A stretch of 64,000 bases of DNA, from contig NZ_JAGKJK010000005.1 in the NCBI RefSeq assembly GCF_020329435.1, positions 343,501 to 407,500 of the forward strand, read 5' to 3'. Source of the stretch: Bradyrhizobium hereditatis. GTDB taxonomy: Bacteria > Pseudomonadota > Alphaproteobacteria > Rhizobiales > Xanthobacteraceae. The position numbers were made by a program, and so were the translations under genes. The notes under the pieces are model-generated. The model saw only the letters and a program-made list of their open reading frames with translations. It searched no databases and had not been told where the DNA came from. Position 1 is the first letter of the stretch, and each line of letters starts with the position of its first letter. This document shows positions 26,851 through 36,074 of this stretch, piece after piece.

Positions 26851-27618
26851 TCATGCACTGTGGAGTTTGTCGGCCGACGCAAAATGCGGGTGCGACCCCA
26901 CGGCTTCATGCGGGACGATCCGATCGGTTGCACTGCGTATGATGTCGTAGCACTCACAACTTGCTTCCTCGAGCCGCGCCCTGTCGATTTCGACCAAGCC
27001 CCGCCGAGCGGACCTGATGGCACCTAAGGCGCGGAGTTTGGCTATCACCTGCGTCGCGGTCGTTCGTCGCACCCCGAGCACCTGCGAAAGCGTCTCCTGA
27101 GTTAATGATAGGACGTTGTTGTTCTCGGTTCGATCGTGCAGGTGAAGCAGCCACCGGGCCATGCGGGCCTCGACTGAGTGCAGTCCGTTGCAGGCTGAAA
27201 CGTGCTGAAACTGCATGAGTATCGACCTCGTGTGCGCCTCGACCACCTGTCTGATGGCGCCGCTCTGCATGTAGGCTGCATGAAACCGCGACACGGAGAT
27301 TTGCGATGCGGCGCCGCCTACCCGCACGACCGCGGTCACGGACGACAAGAAGGAGGGTCCCAGCACCGATAATGCGCCGATCGCTCCCTCGCGCCCGATT
27401 ACCGCAGTTGCGATCGTTTCCCCGTTCGGAAGGCCGACCATGAAGGAGATGGCACCGCTATGGGGAAAGTAAACATAGCCGCGTCGATCTCCCGCTCGTA
27501 TCAACGTGGCGTCGTGTTCAAGCGACACCTTCTGAAGATGAGGGGCGAGCAATGCGAGGTCTGCCGAGGGCAACGCGGCGAGAAGACGATTGCCGACGCT
27601 CGCCGGACGTTCCATCAC
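26851..27618 (-). CDS. Crp/Fnr family transcription regulator
   Basis: 255 residues; the GTG at 27618 or the adjacent ATG at 27615 follows GGAGGAAG. Residues ~12-135 are a cNMP-binding-type beta barrel (HDATLIRAGDRRGYVYFPHSG, GREGAIGALSVLG). Residues ~150-220 are a winged helix with recognition segment TQETLSQVLGVRRTTATQVI. The N-terminal cysteine cluster of Fnr is absent, and the haem and cAMP ligand residues are not obvious, so the effector is unknown. It follows tRNA-Thr on the opposite strand and stands alone. Confidence 0.9.
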   Translation of the reverse strand: MMERPASVGNRLLAALPSADLALLAPHLQKVSLEHDATLIRAGDRRGYVYFPHSGAISFMVGLPNGETIATAVIGREGAIGALSVLGPSFLSSVTAVVRVGGAASQISVSRFHAAYMQSGAIRQVVEAHTRSILMQFQHVSACNGLHSVEARMARWLLHLHDRTENNNVLSLTQETLSQVLGVRRTTATQVIAKLRALGAIRSARRGLVEIDRARLEEASCECYDIIRSATDRIVPHEAVGSHPHFASADKLHSA

Positions 27619-28074
27619 GAGAGACTTCCTCCCTCAGAAGAACACGCAGCTCTCCTGGAATGCTTTTGGCAGGAATGTCTTCTGCGCTGCGCCGACACTA
27701 ACTCCACTTTCATCGTGTATCGTGCCGGCTTTGAGCAGCTTTCTTGGATACGATAATTGTTGAGTACCCCACCGCGCCGCGCCGGTAAAGCTAAGGCGAA
27801 CCCTTGATAGGATGTTCGCAGGTGATCGAGATCGGGCAACGGCTTCACACCAGCACTCAAGACCGCTGGTCGAGTTCCGTCAAGCGGCAGCCGCGCCTCT
27901 TCTTTCCCGGCGAGCGGTTCGTCAGCACACGGGAACCAGATGAGCTAGAGCGGCGTGTCCTTAAGCCAAAGCTCGACTTCAAACGCAGCCTGCGCTGGTC
28001 CGATGATACCAACCAACTAATGAACGATGAGGATACGTTGGAGGCCACGACGCACCAATTACTTCACCGCGGGT
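27619..28074. other. gap between Crp/Fnr gene and HD-GYP gene
   Basis: 456 bases. A rightward frame (27804-28106) has a weak TTG start, low G/C third-position bias and overlaps the HD-GYP gene, so it is not called. The Crp/Fnr promoter should be near 27620-27700. Confidence 0.4.
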
Positions 28075-29112
28075 TCACCCCAGCGCGACCTTGCGGAACG
28101 CCCTGACCAGCGCCCCCTCCAGCTTGCCCTCCATGCCGCAGAGAATCTCGTAGGCGGCGGAGCGCGGCATCGGCGTCTTGTAGGCTCGGGATTCCACGAG
28201 CGCGGCGAAGATGTCCGATATCGTCAGCAAGCGGACCAGATCGGAAATCTGCGAGCCCTTCAACCCATCCGGATAGCCGGATCCGTCCAGGTACTCGTGA
28301 TGATGCCTCACGCCATCGAGGATCTCCGGACTGACGTCGGACACGCCCTTCAACAACTCGTAGCCGATCACGGGATGGCGCCGGATGATCTCGTCCTCAT
28401 CGGGATCGAGGCGGCCGGGCTTATCCAGGATCGAGAGGGGGATGCGCGCCTTGCCGATGTCGTGAAGGGTCGCCGCCATGCCGAGCCGCGATACGTCCGC
28501 GCTGGAGAATCCAACATCCAGCCCAAAGGCGACCGCAACGCCTGTTACCAGCAGGCAGTGTTGAAACGTGCCCTCGTGATAGCGCCGCACCTCGTCGAGC
28601 CATGTCGAAAGTCCGTCCTGCCCGACCCGCTTGACGATCTGTGATGTAGCGCGTCGCGCATCGGCAATCTTCAGCGGCCTGCCGTGGCGCACGTTCGAAA
28701 ACATCGACGCAAAGGCCGCCACGCCCGCATCCATCTCCATTGCCGGATCTGTGGCGTTCTTTTCCTTGGCCGCTTCGGCATATTCGATCTGCGCGATCTT
28801 GAGGGCCGCTTCCTTGGCGCGTGAAATAACCGCTGTGGCGCCAAGCGCATAGGCCTGCGCCACCATCGAACGGGCGTGGTTGGGAACTACGAACAGCCGC
28901 TCCGAAATGGCGGCAAGCTCCTGCAAGATGAGCTTGAGCTGATCGGCGCGCGGCATCTGGCGCAGGTCAACATCGACCATCAGCACGCCATGCGCCCTTA
29001 CCCCGGTGCCGTCGCTATCGAGCACCCAGGGCACCACTGCGTGCTGCGGCTCGAGCATCGCACGTATCGCCGGCAATTTCGCCGGTTCGTCGGTCACAAA
29101 GTAGACGAGCAT
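28075..29112 (-). CDS. HD-GYP domain protein, putative c-di-GMP phosphodiesterase
   Basis: 345 residues. The C-terminal ~180 residues contain the HD pair His217-Asp218 (TLHDIGKARIP) and the GYP signature HHEYLDGSGYP (271-281), with RRHPVIGYELL between, matching the c-di-GMP-degrading HD-GYP family. Residues 1-125 resemble a receiver-like alpha/beta domain without a clear phospho-acceptor Asp site, so input may be non-phosphorylated. No membrane segment. Orphan, single gene. Confidence 0.92.
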   Translation of the reverse strand: MLVYFVTDEPAKLPAIRAMLEPQHAVVPWVLDSDGTGVRAHGVLMVDVDLRQMPRADQLKLILQELAAISERLFVVPNHARSMVAQAYALGATAVISRAKEAALKIAQIEYAEAAKEKNATDPAMEMDAGVAAFASMFSNVRHGRPLKIADARRATSQIVKRVGQDGLSTWLDEVRRYHEGTFQHCLLVTGVAVAFGLDVGFSSADVSRLGMAATLHDIGKARIPLSILDKPGRLDPDEDEIIRRHPVIGYELLKGVSDVSPEILDGVRHHHEYLDGSGYPDGLKGSQISDLVRLLTISDIFAALVESRAYKTPMPRSAAYEILCGMEGKLEGALVRAFRKVALG

Positions 29113-29428
29113 CCCAGGATTCCGAATGCGACACTACCGAACTATTGTTCTTCAACATTTGAAGAACTGAAAGAATTTGAACAATCTGCCGATGGTCCGG
29201 AATCCAAACCACGCTCCGCGCCATCGGCATCTCACAGTCTGGCGCACCTCAGTCTTGGACATCGAGGCTACCTTGCCGTTAAGCGTCGACCCCGTATAAC
29301 TACGTACCCCGAACGAGGTACGCGCGCCGCTTGTCATCAGAACGCCATAAGATCGAATTCAGAACACCATCAGATCGAGGCCATCGTCAGTGAATGATCT
29401 CCCCTCCCATCGAGGCGAATTGGAGACC
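29113..29428. other. gap upstream of the GH16 gene
   Basis: 316 bases with no gene. It holds a small hairpin (CGTACC / GGTACG around 29299-29320) and a near-direct repeat, CCATAAGATCGA and CCATCAGATCGA (about 29345-29380). The divergent HD-GYP and GH16 promoters are expected here. Confidence 0.4.
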
Positions 29429-30409
29429 GTGAGATTGACGCTATGCGCTGTGGCGGCGATCGGCAGCCTGTTCACCGCCCCGGCGTTTGCGCAGGCCGAT
29501 CTCGCCGGGGCGACGACCAAACTGACGCTGCAGGTCGCGACCGCGATCCTCGGTGAAAAATGCCGCCGCGTCGAGGCGCCGAACCCAGCATCCTTCGCAT
29601 CGGTGTCCTTGCATCGGACCTTCCACGATGATTTCGACACCCATCCGCTTTTGGACGGCAGGTGGGTACCGCATTACGCCGGCGGGGCCGCCTGGCCGGA
29701 GGCGCGTTATTGGGGCGGCGCCGGCTCCGATTTCAAGCGCAAGACCAGTTGGAATGGCGAGCAGCAGATCTATGTCGATCCGCGTTACGGCGGGCGGGAA
29801 ACAACGCCGCTCGGCCTCGATCCGTTCAAGGTCAAAGACGGCATTCTCTCGATCGTCGCCAGCCGCACCCCGCCGGCGCTGAAGGCCGTGCTGTTCGACA
29901 ATGAGTATATTTCCGGCATCCTGACGACGCAGAGCCGGTTTGCCCAGAAGTACGGCTACTTCGAGATCCGCGCCAAGGTGCCGGTCGGCATCGGTGTCTG
30001 GCCGGCGTTCTGGATGCTTGCCGATGACGGCGGCTGGCCGCCAGAAGTCGACGTCCTGGAAGGCCGCGGCCAGCGACCGGGCGACATCGTGATGACGACG
30101 CATTGGCGGATTCCGACGACGCAGCGCGTGGAACGCTGCGGCTTCGACTTCCGCGTCGAAGACGCCCCGACCGTCTTCCACGACTATGGCGTGCTGTGGC
30201 AGCCGGATCGCATCACCTACTTCATCGATCGCCAGCCGGTCTCCGAGATCAAGGTCCCGGTCGGCTTCCACGAACCCATGTACATGATCGTCAATCTTGC
30301 CATGGGCTCAAAGAATTTCGAGGGCGTCGGCTTCGTCGACGGACAATCTCCTGAAACGGTCGCCTTCGAGATCGACAGGATATCGGCCTACCAGATTGAC
30401 GAACGCTGA
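29429..30409 (+). CDS. secreted glycoside hydrolase family 16 protein
   Basis: 326 residues from a GTG at 29429, preceded by TTGGAGA and directly followed by a signal peptide (MRLTLCAVAAIGSLFTAPAF, cleavage near AFA-QA). The GH16 catalytic signature ExDxxE is EVDVLE (Glu206, Asp208, Glu211), with GYFEIRAKVP and GVWPAFWML upstream and MYMIVNLAMGSKNFEG downstream. GH16 enzymes cut beta-1,3 or beta-1,3-1,4 glucans or related polymers; subsite residues do not settle the substrate. The next gene, a GH1 enzyme, starts six bases after the stop. Confidence 0.9.
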   Translation: MRLTLCAVAAIGSLFTAPAFAQADLAGATTKLTLQVATAILGEKCRRVEAPNPASFASVSLHRTFHDDFDTHPLLDGRWVPHYAGGAAWPEARYWGGAGSDFKRKTSWNGEQQIYVDPRYGGRETTPLGLDPFKVKDGILSIVASRTPPALKAVLFDNEYISGILTTQSRFAQKYGYFEIRAKVPVGIGVWPAFWMLADDGGWPPEVDVLEGRGQRPGDIVMTTHWRIPTTQRVERCGFDFRVEDAPTVFHDYGVLWQPDRITYFIDRQPVSEIKVPVGFHEPMYMIVNLAMGSKNFEGVGFVDGQSPETVAFEIDRISAYQIDER

Positions 30410-30415
30410 CCGGAG

Positions 30416-31885
30416 ATGACGATGTTCGGAAAATTCTCGCGCCGGCATTTTGCAAAGCTTGCCGGCCTGTCCGCCCTCGGCATTGCCGCGGCCTCACCCG
30501 ACGCCGCCGCGCAAGCAGCATCGGAGCGGCCTGCGCCGGATAGTTTTCCGAAAGACTTCGTATGGGGCACCGCCACCTCGGCCTATCAGATCGAGGGCGC
30601 CGTGAACGAGGACGGCCGCGGCCGCTCGATCTGGGATACGTTCTCGCATACGCCCGGCAAGATCGAGGACGGCACCACGGGCGATTTCGCGAACGATCAC
30701 TACCACCGCTACAAGGAAGACATTGGCCTGATCAGGGAGGTGGGCGCCAAGGCCTACCGGTTTTCGATCGCCTGGCCGCGCGTGTTTCCCGAAGGAACGG
30801 GCACGCCCAATGCCAAAGGTCTCGACTTCTACGATCGCCTGATCGACGAACTCCTCAAGAACGGCATCGAGCCATACGCGACGCTCTATCACTGGGATCT
30901 GCCGCAGGCGCTCGAGGACCGTGTCGGCGGCTGGCGATCCAGCGAAACTTCAAAAGCGTTCGGCGATTATGCCGCCTGCGTGGCGGCGCGGATCACCGAT
31001 CGCGTCAGGTCGATCTTCACAATCAACGAAGCCGGACGCTTCGTGAATTTCGGCTATGGCTGGGGCATCGACGCGCCTGGCCTGAAACTACCGGATGCGG
31101 GAGTCAATCAGGTTCGTCACCATGTCGCGCTGGCGCACGGGCTCGCCGTGCAGGCGATCCGCGCGCATGGACGCGCGGGCACAAGGGTGGGGCCAGCCGA
31201 AAACATCGCGGCCTGCGTGCCGGCGTTCGACACGCCGGAAAATGTTCGCGCCGCCGAAATCGCGACGCGCGAATTGAACTCAGGCTTCCTCGGCGTCATC
31301 CTGGAAGGCAAATACACCGACGGCTTCCTGCAGTTCGCCGGAAAGGACGCGCCGAAATTCACCGCTGAGGAATTGAAGATCATTTCACAGCCAAACGATT
31401 TCGTCGGCCTCAACATCTACGCGCCGCAATTCTATATCGCTGCTTCCGACAAGCCGCCGGGCTGGAGCGTGCTGCCCTTTCCCGCCTCGTTCCCGCACAT
31501 GAATTCGGAATGGCTGCGCGTCGGGCCCGAGACGATCTACTGGGCGCCGCGGCTGGCGGCCAAAGTCTGGAACGTAAAGACCATCTACATCAGCGAGAAC
31601 GGCACCTCGTCGGAGGACAAGCTGCACGCCGACGGCAAGGTCTACGACCTCGATCGCATCATGTATCTGCGCAACTACCTCAGGCAATTGCAGCGCGCGA
31701 CGTCGGAGGGCGTGCCTATCGGCGGCTACTTCCTCTGGAGCCTGATGGACAATTTCGAATGGATCTTCGGCTATAACAAGCGCTTCGGGCTCTATCACGT
31801 CGACTTCGAAACGCAGCGCCGGACCCCGAAGCTCAGCGTCGCCTTCTATCGCGACGTGGTGGCGCGGAATGCAATCGGGGTCTAG
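30416..31885 (+). CDS. Tat-exported glycoside hydrolase family 1 beta-glucosidase
   Basis: 489 residues. A twin-arginine signal is present (SRRHFAKLAGLSALGIAA). GH1 marks: FVWGTATSAYQIEGA at the mature N terminus, TLYHWDLPQAL, acid/base Glu205 in FTINEAGRF, nucleophile Glu394 in IYISENGTS, and WSLMDNFEWIFGYNKRFGLY. The canonical TxNEP motif reads TINEA, a Pro-to-Ala change next to the acid/base Glu. It probably removes terminal glucose from beta-glucosides in the periplasm. It is coupled to the GH16 gene (six-base gap), suggesting sequential beta-glucan breakdown or trimming. Confidence 0.93.
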   Translation: MTMFGKFSRRHFAKLAGLSALGIAAASPDAAAQAASERPAPDSFPKDFVWGTATSAYQIEGAVNEDGRGRSIWDTFSHTPGKIEDGTTGDFANDHYHRYKEDIGLIREVGAKAYRFSIAWPRVFPEGTGTPNAKGLDFYDRLIDELLKNGIEPYATLYHWDLPQALEDRVGGWRSSETSKAFGDYAACVAARITDRVRSIFTINEAGRFVNFGYGWGIDAPGLKLPDAGVNQVRHHVALAHGLAVQAIRAHGRAGTRVGPAENIAACVPAFDTPENVRAAEIATRELNSGFLGVILEGKYTDGFLQFAGKDAPKFTAEELKIISQPNDFVGLNIYAPQFYIAASDKPPGWSVLPFPASFPHMNSEWLRVGPETIYWAPRLAAKVWNVKTIYISENGTSSEDKLHADGKVYDLDRIMYLRNYLRQLQRATSEGVPIGGYFLWSLMDNFEWIFGYNKRFGLYHVDFETQRRTPKLSVAFYRDVVARNAIGV

Positions 31886-32115
31886 TACCGCGCGGCCTGC
31901 CGCAGCGGAGCCGAGGCTTCGGGGACAGAATCCTGCTTGCCGTCGATTGCCACAGTCGTGGCCGGTTCGTGCGCCAGCTTGCGCGGTGATTCGTGACCAA
32001 CGAATACGCCTGCCGCGGTGAGCAGCAACACGACATAAAGTGCGAACATGCCGCCGACCCATTTCCAATAAATCGGGCGGGCGTCGGGGACGAGGCTTTC
32101 GAGTAATCGACGCAT
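31882..32115 (-). CDS. small single-pass membrane protein
   Basis: 77 residues. One transmembrane segment (residues ~18-42, WKWVGGMFALYVVLLLTAAGVFVG), with MRRLLESLVPDARPIY before it and a polar periplasmic-type tail. It overlaps the GH1 stop by four bases on the opposite strand, so the two genes converge. Small proteins of this pattern occur in Bradyrhizobium; no function is assigned. Confidence 0.65.
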   Translation of the reverse strand: MRRLLESLVPDARPIYWKWVGGMFALYVVLLLTAAGVFVGHESPRKLAHEPATTVAIDGKQDSVPEASAPLRQAARY

Positions 32116-32215
32116 GGTTGCCTCCTCATCAGGAAACCTTATGCGCTGCGTATACGCCCCAAGTTACGCCCGATGTGTGATTTACTTCACAGATGTTGAT
32201 TCGAATGGAGAACTT

Positions 32216-32536
32216 GTGACCGGAGCCGAACTGAAGAAACTTCGACAGCATCTCGGCGAGGCCATCGGCCAGCCGCTCTCGGTGGCCGACATGGCCAAGC
32301 TGTGCGGGCTGCCGCCTGCCGATGGCGCCGACACCATCCGCATGTGGGAGGTCACCGGGCCGACCGGATCCGTGGCGGAGCTCCTGCGCATCCTCGCCAT
32401 GGCCAGCGACCACTACCCGATCCTCGAAATGTTCAATGTGTTCGACCGCCACGACGTGCCGGTGAAAGAGCGCCCCGCCCGCCGGCAGGCCTTCCGCGAA
32501 CAGATGCGCAGCGACGTGCGCCGCCGCATTGCTTAA
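32216..32536 (+). CDS. small helix-turn-helix (XRE-like) regulator
   Basis: 106 residues from a GTG at 32216, with GGAG (32207-32210) five bases upstream; a longer reading from 32114 is rejected. Residues ~1-55 form an XRE-like helix-turn-helix (MTGAELKKLRQHLGEAIGQ, LSVADMAKLCGL, DTIRMWEVTGPTGSVAELL). The remaining helices could dimerise. The target is unknown; the outer-membrane gene 220 bases downstream is on the same strand. Confidence 0.7.
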   Translation: MTGAELKKLRQHLGEAIGQPLSVADMAKLCGLPPADGADTIRMWEVTGPTGSVAELLRILAMASDHYPILEMFNVFDRHDVPVKERPARRQAFREQMRSDVRRRIA

Positions 32537-32755
32537 TCAAGGCTTGCCAAAAGCGCCGGAGGGCGGGCGAAATTAAGCCGTTCATAACCTTTGATTAGGT
32601 CTTCATTAAGTACAAGAAATGTTTGTCTGCCAATAGGTTGGGTTACGGGCCGCTGTCATCTCGGAGTGACAGCATTTTAGATAAAAGCTGTCTATCTGCG
32701 TGGCCATGGATGACGCCGGCACGCGGTGTCGCCGAACGGTTTTCGGAGACAGCAA

Positions 32756-33469
32756 ATGAAGAAGATCCTCGCCGCCCTCGTGGCCTTCGCAGCCCTCACC
32801 GCCGCCGCGCCTGCCCTCGGCGCCGACCTCGGCGCACGCTATTACAAGCAGCCCGCTTATACGCCGGCGATGGTCGCCGCCCAATGGACCGGCTTCTATA
32901 TCGGCGGTCATCTCGGCGGCGCCTTCACCGGCAGCAACGACTTCAACGGCGCGGTGCTCAGCGATTCCAGCGCCCGCCTGCTCGGCGGCATTCAGGCCGG
33001 CCTCGACTGGCAGTTCGCACCAAATTGGGTGCTCGGCACCGAAGGCCAGTATTCCTGGCTCGGCAAGAACAACCTCACCGCCACTTTCCCGGGCGGCTAT
33101 GTCTACACCAATGATCAGCGCGGCCTCGGCTCGATCACTGCTCGCATCGGCTACACCTGGGGTCCGGGCCTCGTCTACGTCAAAGGCGGTTGGGCCTATT
33201 CCGACAACAATGAGAGGGTGACGCTCGCCGGCGCGCCGATTCCCTTCCTGCTCGATGGCAGCCACAGCAGCGGCTGGACCGTCGGCGGCGGCGTCGAATA
33301 CATGTTCGCCACGAACTGGTCGGTCAAAGGCGAGTACATGTATTACGACTTTGGCAGCACCCGCTTCGTCAGCCCCGCGGCGCTGGCGCCGTTCGGCAGC
33401 TTCCACAATGACGACCACACGCTGAAGGCCGGCATCAACTATCGCTTCAACTTCGCCAGCCCCTACTGA
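32756..33469 (+). CDS. outer-membrane beta-barrel protein (Omp25/RopB-like)
   Basis: 237 residues. A signal peptide is clear (MKKILAALVAFAALTAAAP, cleavage after LGA). The mature protein is an eight-stranded-type barrel of alternating strands: WTGFYIGGHLGGAF near the start, ARIGYTWGPGLVYVKGGWAY mid-way and a terminal TLKAGINYRFNF ending in an aromatic residue, typical of the porin-like Omp25/RopB family. The ATG at 32756 is supported by TTCGGAG upstream. A terminator follows, so it is monocistronic. Its role is envelope structure or stress; no pore can be inferred. Confidence 0.92.
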   Translation: MKKILAALVAFAALTAAAPALGADLGARYYKQPAYTPAMVAAQWTGFYIGGHLGGAFTGSNDFNGAVLSDSSARLLGGIQAGLDWQFAPNWVLGTEGQYSWLGKNNLTATFPGGYVYTNDQRGLGSITARIGYTWGPGLVYVKGGWAYSDNNERVTLAGAPIPFLLDGSHSSGWTVGGGVEYMFATNWSVKGEYMYYDFGSTRFVSPAALAPFGSFHNDDHTLKAGINYRFNFASPY

Positions 33470-33498
33470 GGCTGAATGCTCTCAATTGAGAATTGCGG

Positions 33499-33525
33499 AA
33501 GGCCGGCTTTCACGCCGGCCTTTTT
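33499..33525 (+). terminator. rho-independent terminator of the barrel-protein gene
   Basis: AAGGCCGGC (33499-33507) pairs with GCCGGCCTT (33514-33522) around TTTCAC, followed by a T run. Confidence 0.9.
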
Positions 33526-33695
33526 ATCTTGCTCATTTGCCCGCGTTTTCCGGCACGTGGAAAAATCCAGTGAATCAAAAGCCTCCAGCCAAAATTATGG
33601 CGAAAAAAGCTGCGTTTTTCCAAAAGTGTTAACCGGGTATCGCGATACTGCCGCGCCAGGAAACATCCAGAGGTAGCGTACGGGGCAGTGGGCAA

Positions 33696-35822
33696 ATGGC
33701 GTTACAATCCAAATCGCGAGTCAAAGGCTTCCGCTTCGGCGTCAGGGGCAGTCTGTTTGCCGCCTTCGCCGTCATCGCCGGCATGGCGATCGTCATCTCG
33801 GCCGGCGCAGGGCTGATGCTCGGGCGGCTCGGCGGGACCATGATTGATCTGAGCGGACGGGACATTCCGCGTCTGGCCGCCAGTCTGCAACTGTCGGCGC
33901 AGAGCGCGAGCCTTGCCAGCCAGGGGCCAGCGCTCTTGGCTGCGCGCAGCGAGGAAGCGCTGAACGATCGCACCAAGAAGATGAAGGAAACCCAGGCGGT
34001 CGCGCTGCAGAAGCTCGGCGAGATCGCCGAACTCGGAGCCGACAAAGCGGTGGTTGCCGCGCTCACCGAGAACATGAAGAACATCGACGAGGTGATCAAG
34101 AGTCTCGGCTCGGCCGCGCGCGAACGCATCGAACTCGCCGCCCAGCACGAAAAGCTCTACGAGGCCGTGCGCAAGGCCCAGCGGCGTTTCATATCTGCCG
34201 CCGGTCCCGCGGCGATCGATGCCCAGACCGAACTCTACAGCATCTACGCCGCGCCCAACTTCTCCCAGGCCGACGCGATCAAGGCCCACAAGACGGCCGA
34301 CCAGCTCGCCGACATCGCCGCCAGCGGCAACATGATGGCGTTCGACATGATTGCCGCGCTGTCGGCAACCAGCGGCGATACGCTCGAGGCCATCGGCAAG
34401 GACTTCCGCACCGCGCAGGCGCGCGTGAAGGCAAATGCCGAAGCGCTGCCCAAGACGACCGCGATGAATGTCGTGCGCAAAGCAACCCTGGATTTGCTGG
34501 CGCTTGCCGATGGCAAGACCGGCATCTTCAAGGTGCGTCAGCAGGAACTGGATGCGGACGATTTCGGCCAGACCATTCTGGAGGAAACCCGCAAGCTCAA
34601 TGTCGGCCTCGGCATCAGCGTGCAGCAGCTGGTCGACGGCGTAAGGAAGGAAACCGACGCGGCGGCCTGGCAGGCGCGTCAGGAGATCTCGTTCGGGACC
34701 ATGATCATGCTCGCCCTTGGCGTCGGCACCCTGATCGGTTCGATCCTGTTCGTCTGGCTCTATGTCGGCCGCAACATCCTGCGTCGCATCAGCAATCTGC
34801 AGCGCTCGATGCAGCTGCTGTCGAGCGGCGACCTCGAAACCGAGATCTATCAGACCCACCACCAGGACGAGATCGGCGTCATGGCGGATTCGCTGCAGGT
34901 GTTCCGCGAAAGCATGATCCAGAGCCGCGCGTTGTCCGCCGAGCAGGACAAGGACCGCATCGCCAAGACCGAGCGCGCCTCCCGCATGGAAGCCCGCATC
35001 GTCGAGTTCGAAAGCACCGTCCGCACCGCGCTCGACAGCCTGCAGAACGCGGCAAGCTCGATGCAATCGACCGCGGAAAGCATGTCAGCGACCGCCGACC
35101 AGTCCAGCGCGCTGGTCACCGCGGTGGCGACGGCCGCCGAGCAGACTTCGGCCAATGTGCAGACCGTGTCGTCGGGCACCGAGGAATTGTCCTCCTCGAT
35201 CGAGGAAATCGGCCGTCAGGTCGTCACCTCGGCGGAGATCGCCCGCAAGGCGGTCGATGACGCCGGCGCAACCGACGCCACCATGCAGGGGCTTGCGGAC
35301 AATGCGGCGCGCATCAGCGTCGTGGTCGATCTGATCCAGACCATCGCTTCGCAGACCAACCTGCTCGCGCTGAACGCCACTATCGAAGCGGCACGCGCCG
35401 GCGACGCCGGACGCGGGTTTGCCGTGGTCGCCTCCGAGGTGAAGAGCCTCGCCAACCAGACCGCGAAGGCTACTGACGAGATCCGCCAGCAGATCGTCAG
35501 CATGCAGACGGTGACGGAGACCGCGGTCTCCGCGATCCGCAACATCAGCAGGACGATTGCCGAGATCAACGAGGTGACGACGGCGATCGCGGCCGCGGTC
35601 GAGGAGCAGGGTGCGGCGACGCGGGAGATCGCGCGCAACATCCAGCACGCCGCCGGCGGCACCAGCGAGGTCTCCACCAACATCGTCGGCGTCTCCAGCG
35701 CCTCGGCGCAGGCCGGAACCACGGCCAGCGAGGTGCTGGCAGCCTCCGGCGCGCTGCGCCGCGAAGCCGACGTGCTGCGGGAAGAGATCGACGCGTTCCT
35801 GTCGAACATCCGGGCGGCGTAG
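33696..35822 (+). CDS. methyl-accepting chemotaxis protein
   Basis: 708 residues. The N terminus has a transmembrane helix (residues ~20-40, [20 protein letters not shown]), a helical periplasmic sensor of about 290 residues, a second transmembrane helix (~337-360, [20 protein letters not shown]), a HAMP linker and a cytoplasmic signalling hairpin with the conserved tip [20 protein letters not shown] (from about residue 550). The ligand is unknown; the sensor looks like an all-helical domain rather than Cache. No che cluster is adjacent. Confidence 0.95.
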   Translation: MALQSKSRVKGFRFGVRGSLFAAFAVIAGMAIVISAGAGLMLGRLGGTMIDLSGRDIPRLAASLQLSAQSASLASQGPALLAARSEEALNDRTKKMKETQAVALQKLGEIAELGADKAVVAALTENMKNIDEVIKSLGSAARERIELAAQHEKLYEAVRKAQRRFISAAGPAAIDAQTELYSIYAAPNFSQADAIKAHKTADQLADIAASGNMMAFDMIAALSATSGDTLEAIGKDFRTAQARVKANAEALPKTTAMNVVRKATLDLLALADGKTGIFKVRQQELDADDFGQTILEETRKLNVGLGISVQQLVDGVRKETDAAAWQARQEISFGTMIMLALGVGTLIGSILFVWLYVGRNILRRISNLQRSMQLLSSGDLETEIYQTHHQDEIGVMADSLQVFRESMIQSRALSAEQDKDRIAKTERASRMEARIVEFESTVRTALDSLQNAASSMQSTAESMSATADQSSALVTAVATAAEQTSANVQTVSSGTEELSSSIEEIGRQVVTSAEIARKAVDDAGATDATMQGLADNAARISVVVDLIQTIASQTNLLALNATIEAARAGDAGRGFAVVASEVKSLANQTAKATDEIRQQIVSMQTVTETAVSAIRNISRTIAEINEVTTAIAAAVEEQGAATREIARNIQHAAGGTSEVSTNIVGVSSASAQAGTTASEVLAASGALRREADVLREEIDAFLSNIRAA

Positions 35823-36074
35823 CCAAGTGTGCCGGGCGGCGGCCCCGCGGCCGCGAGCCCGGCCGACAAAAAATGCGAAAACAACCCCATGCAAAGTAGC
35901 CGGGCGCACTGCGCAGCATCGGGGCATGCGCCACCATCGACCATGCGCGGCGGCACGGATTGCGCCGTAAACTCATGGATTTGAGCCCGGCGCCTTGCGT
36001 TCCGCGGGGCGCGCGGACACCGCCATCGCTCTTTTCGGCTGGCGCTGCGCCGCGCGTCCCGCTAAGCCGGTAGC

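Noticed and set aside
27804..28106. Rightward frame of 100 codons between Crp/Fnr and HD-GYP genes
   Set aside because: Weak TTG start, low G/C third-position bias compared with true genes here, and overlap with the 3' end of the HD-GYP gene.
28027..28644. Rightward frame inside the HD-GYP gene
   Set aside because: Antisense to a clear catalytic domain and with no ribosome site.
35831..35863. GCCGGGC / GCCCGGC hairpin after the chemoreceptor gene
   Set aside because: No T run follows on the coding strand; it may only be a GC-rich fold.
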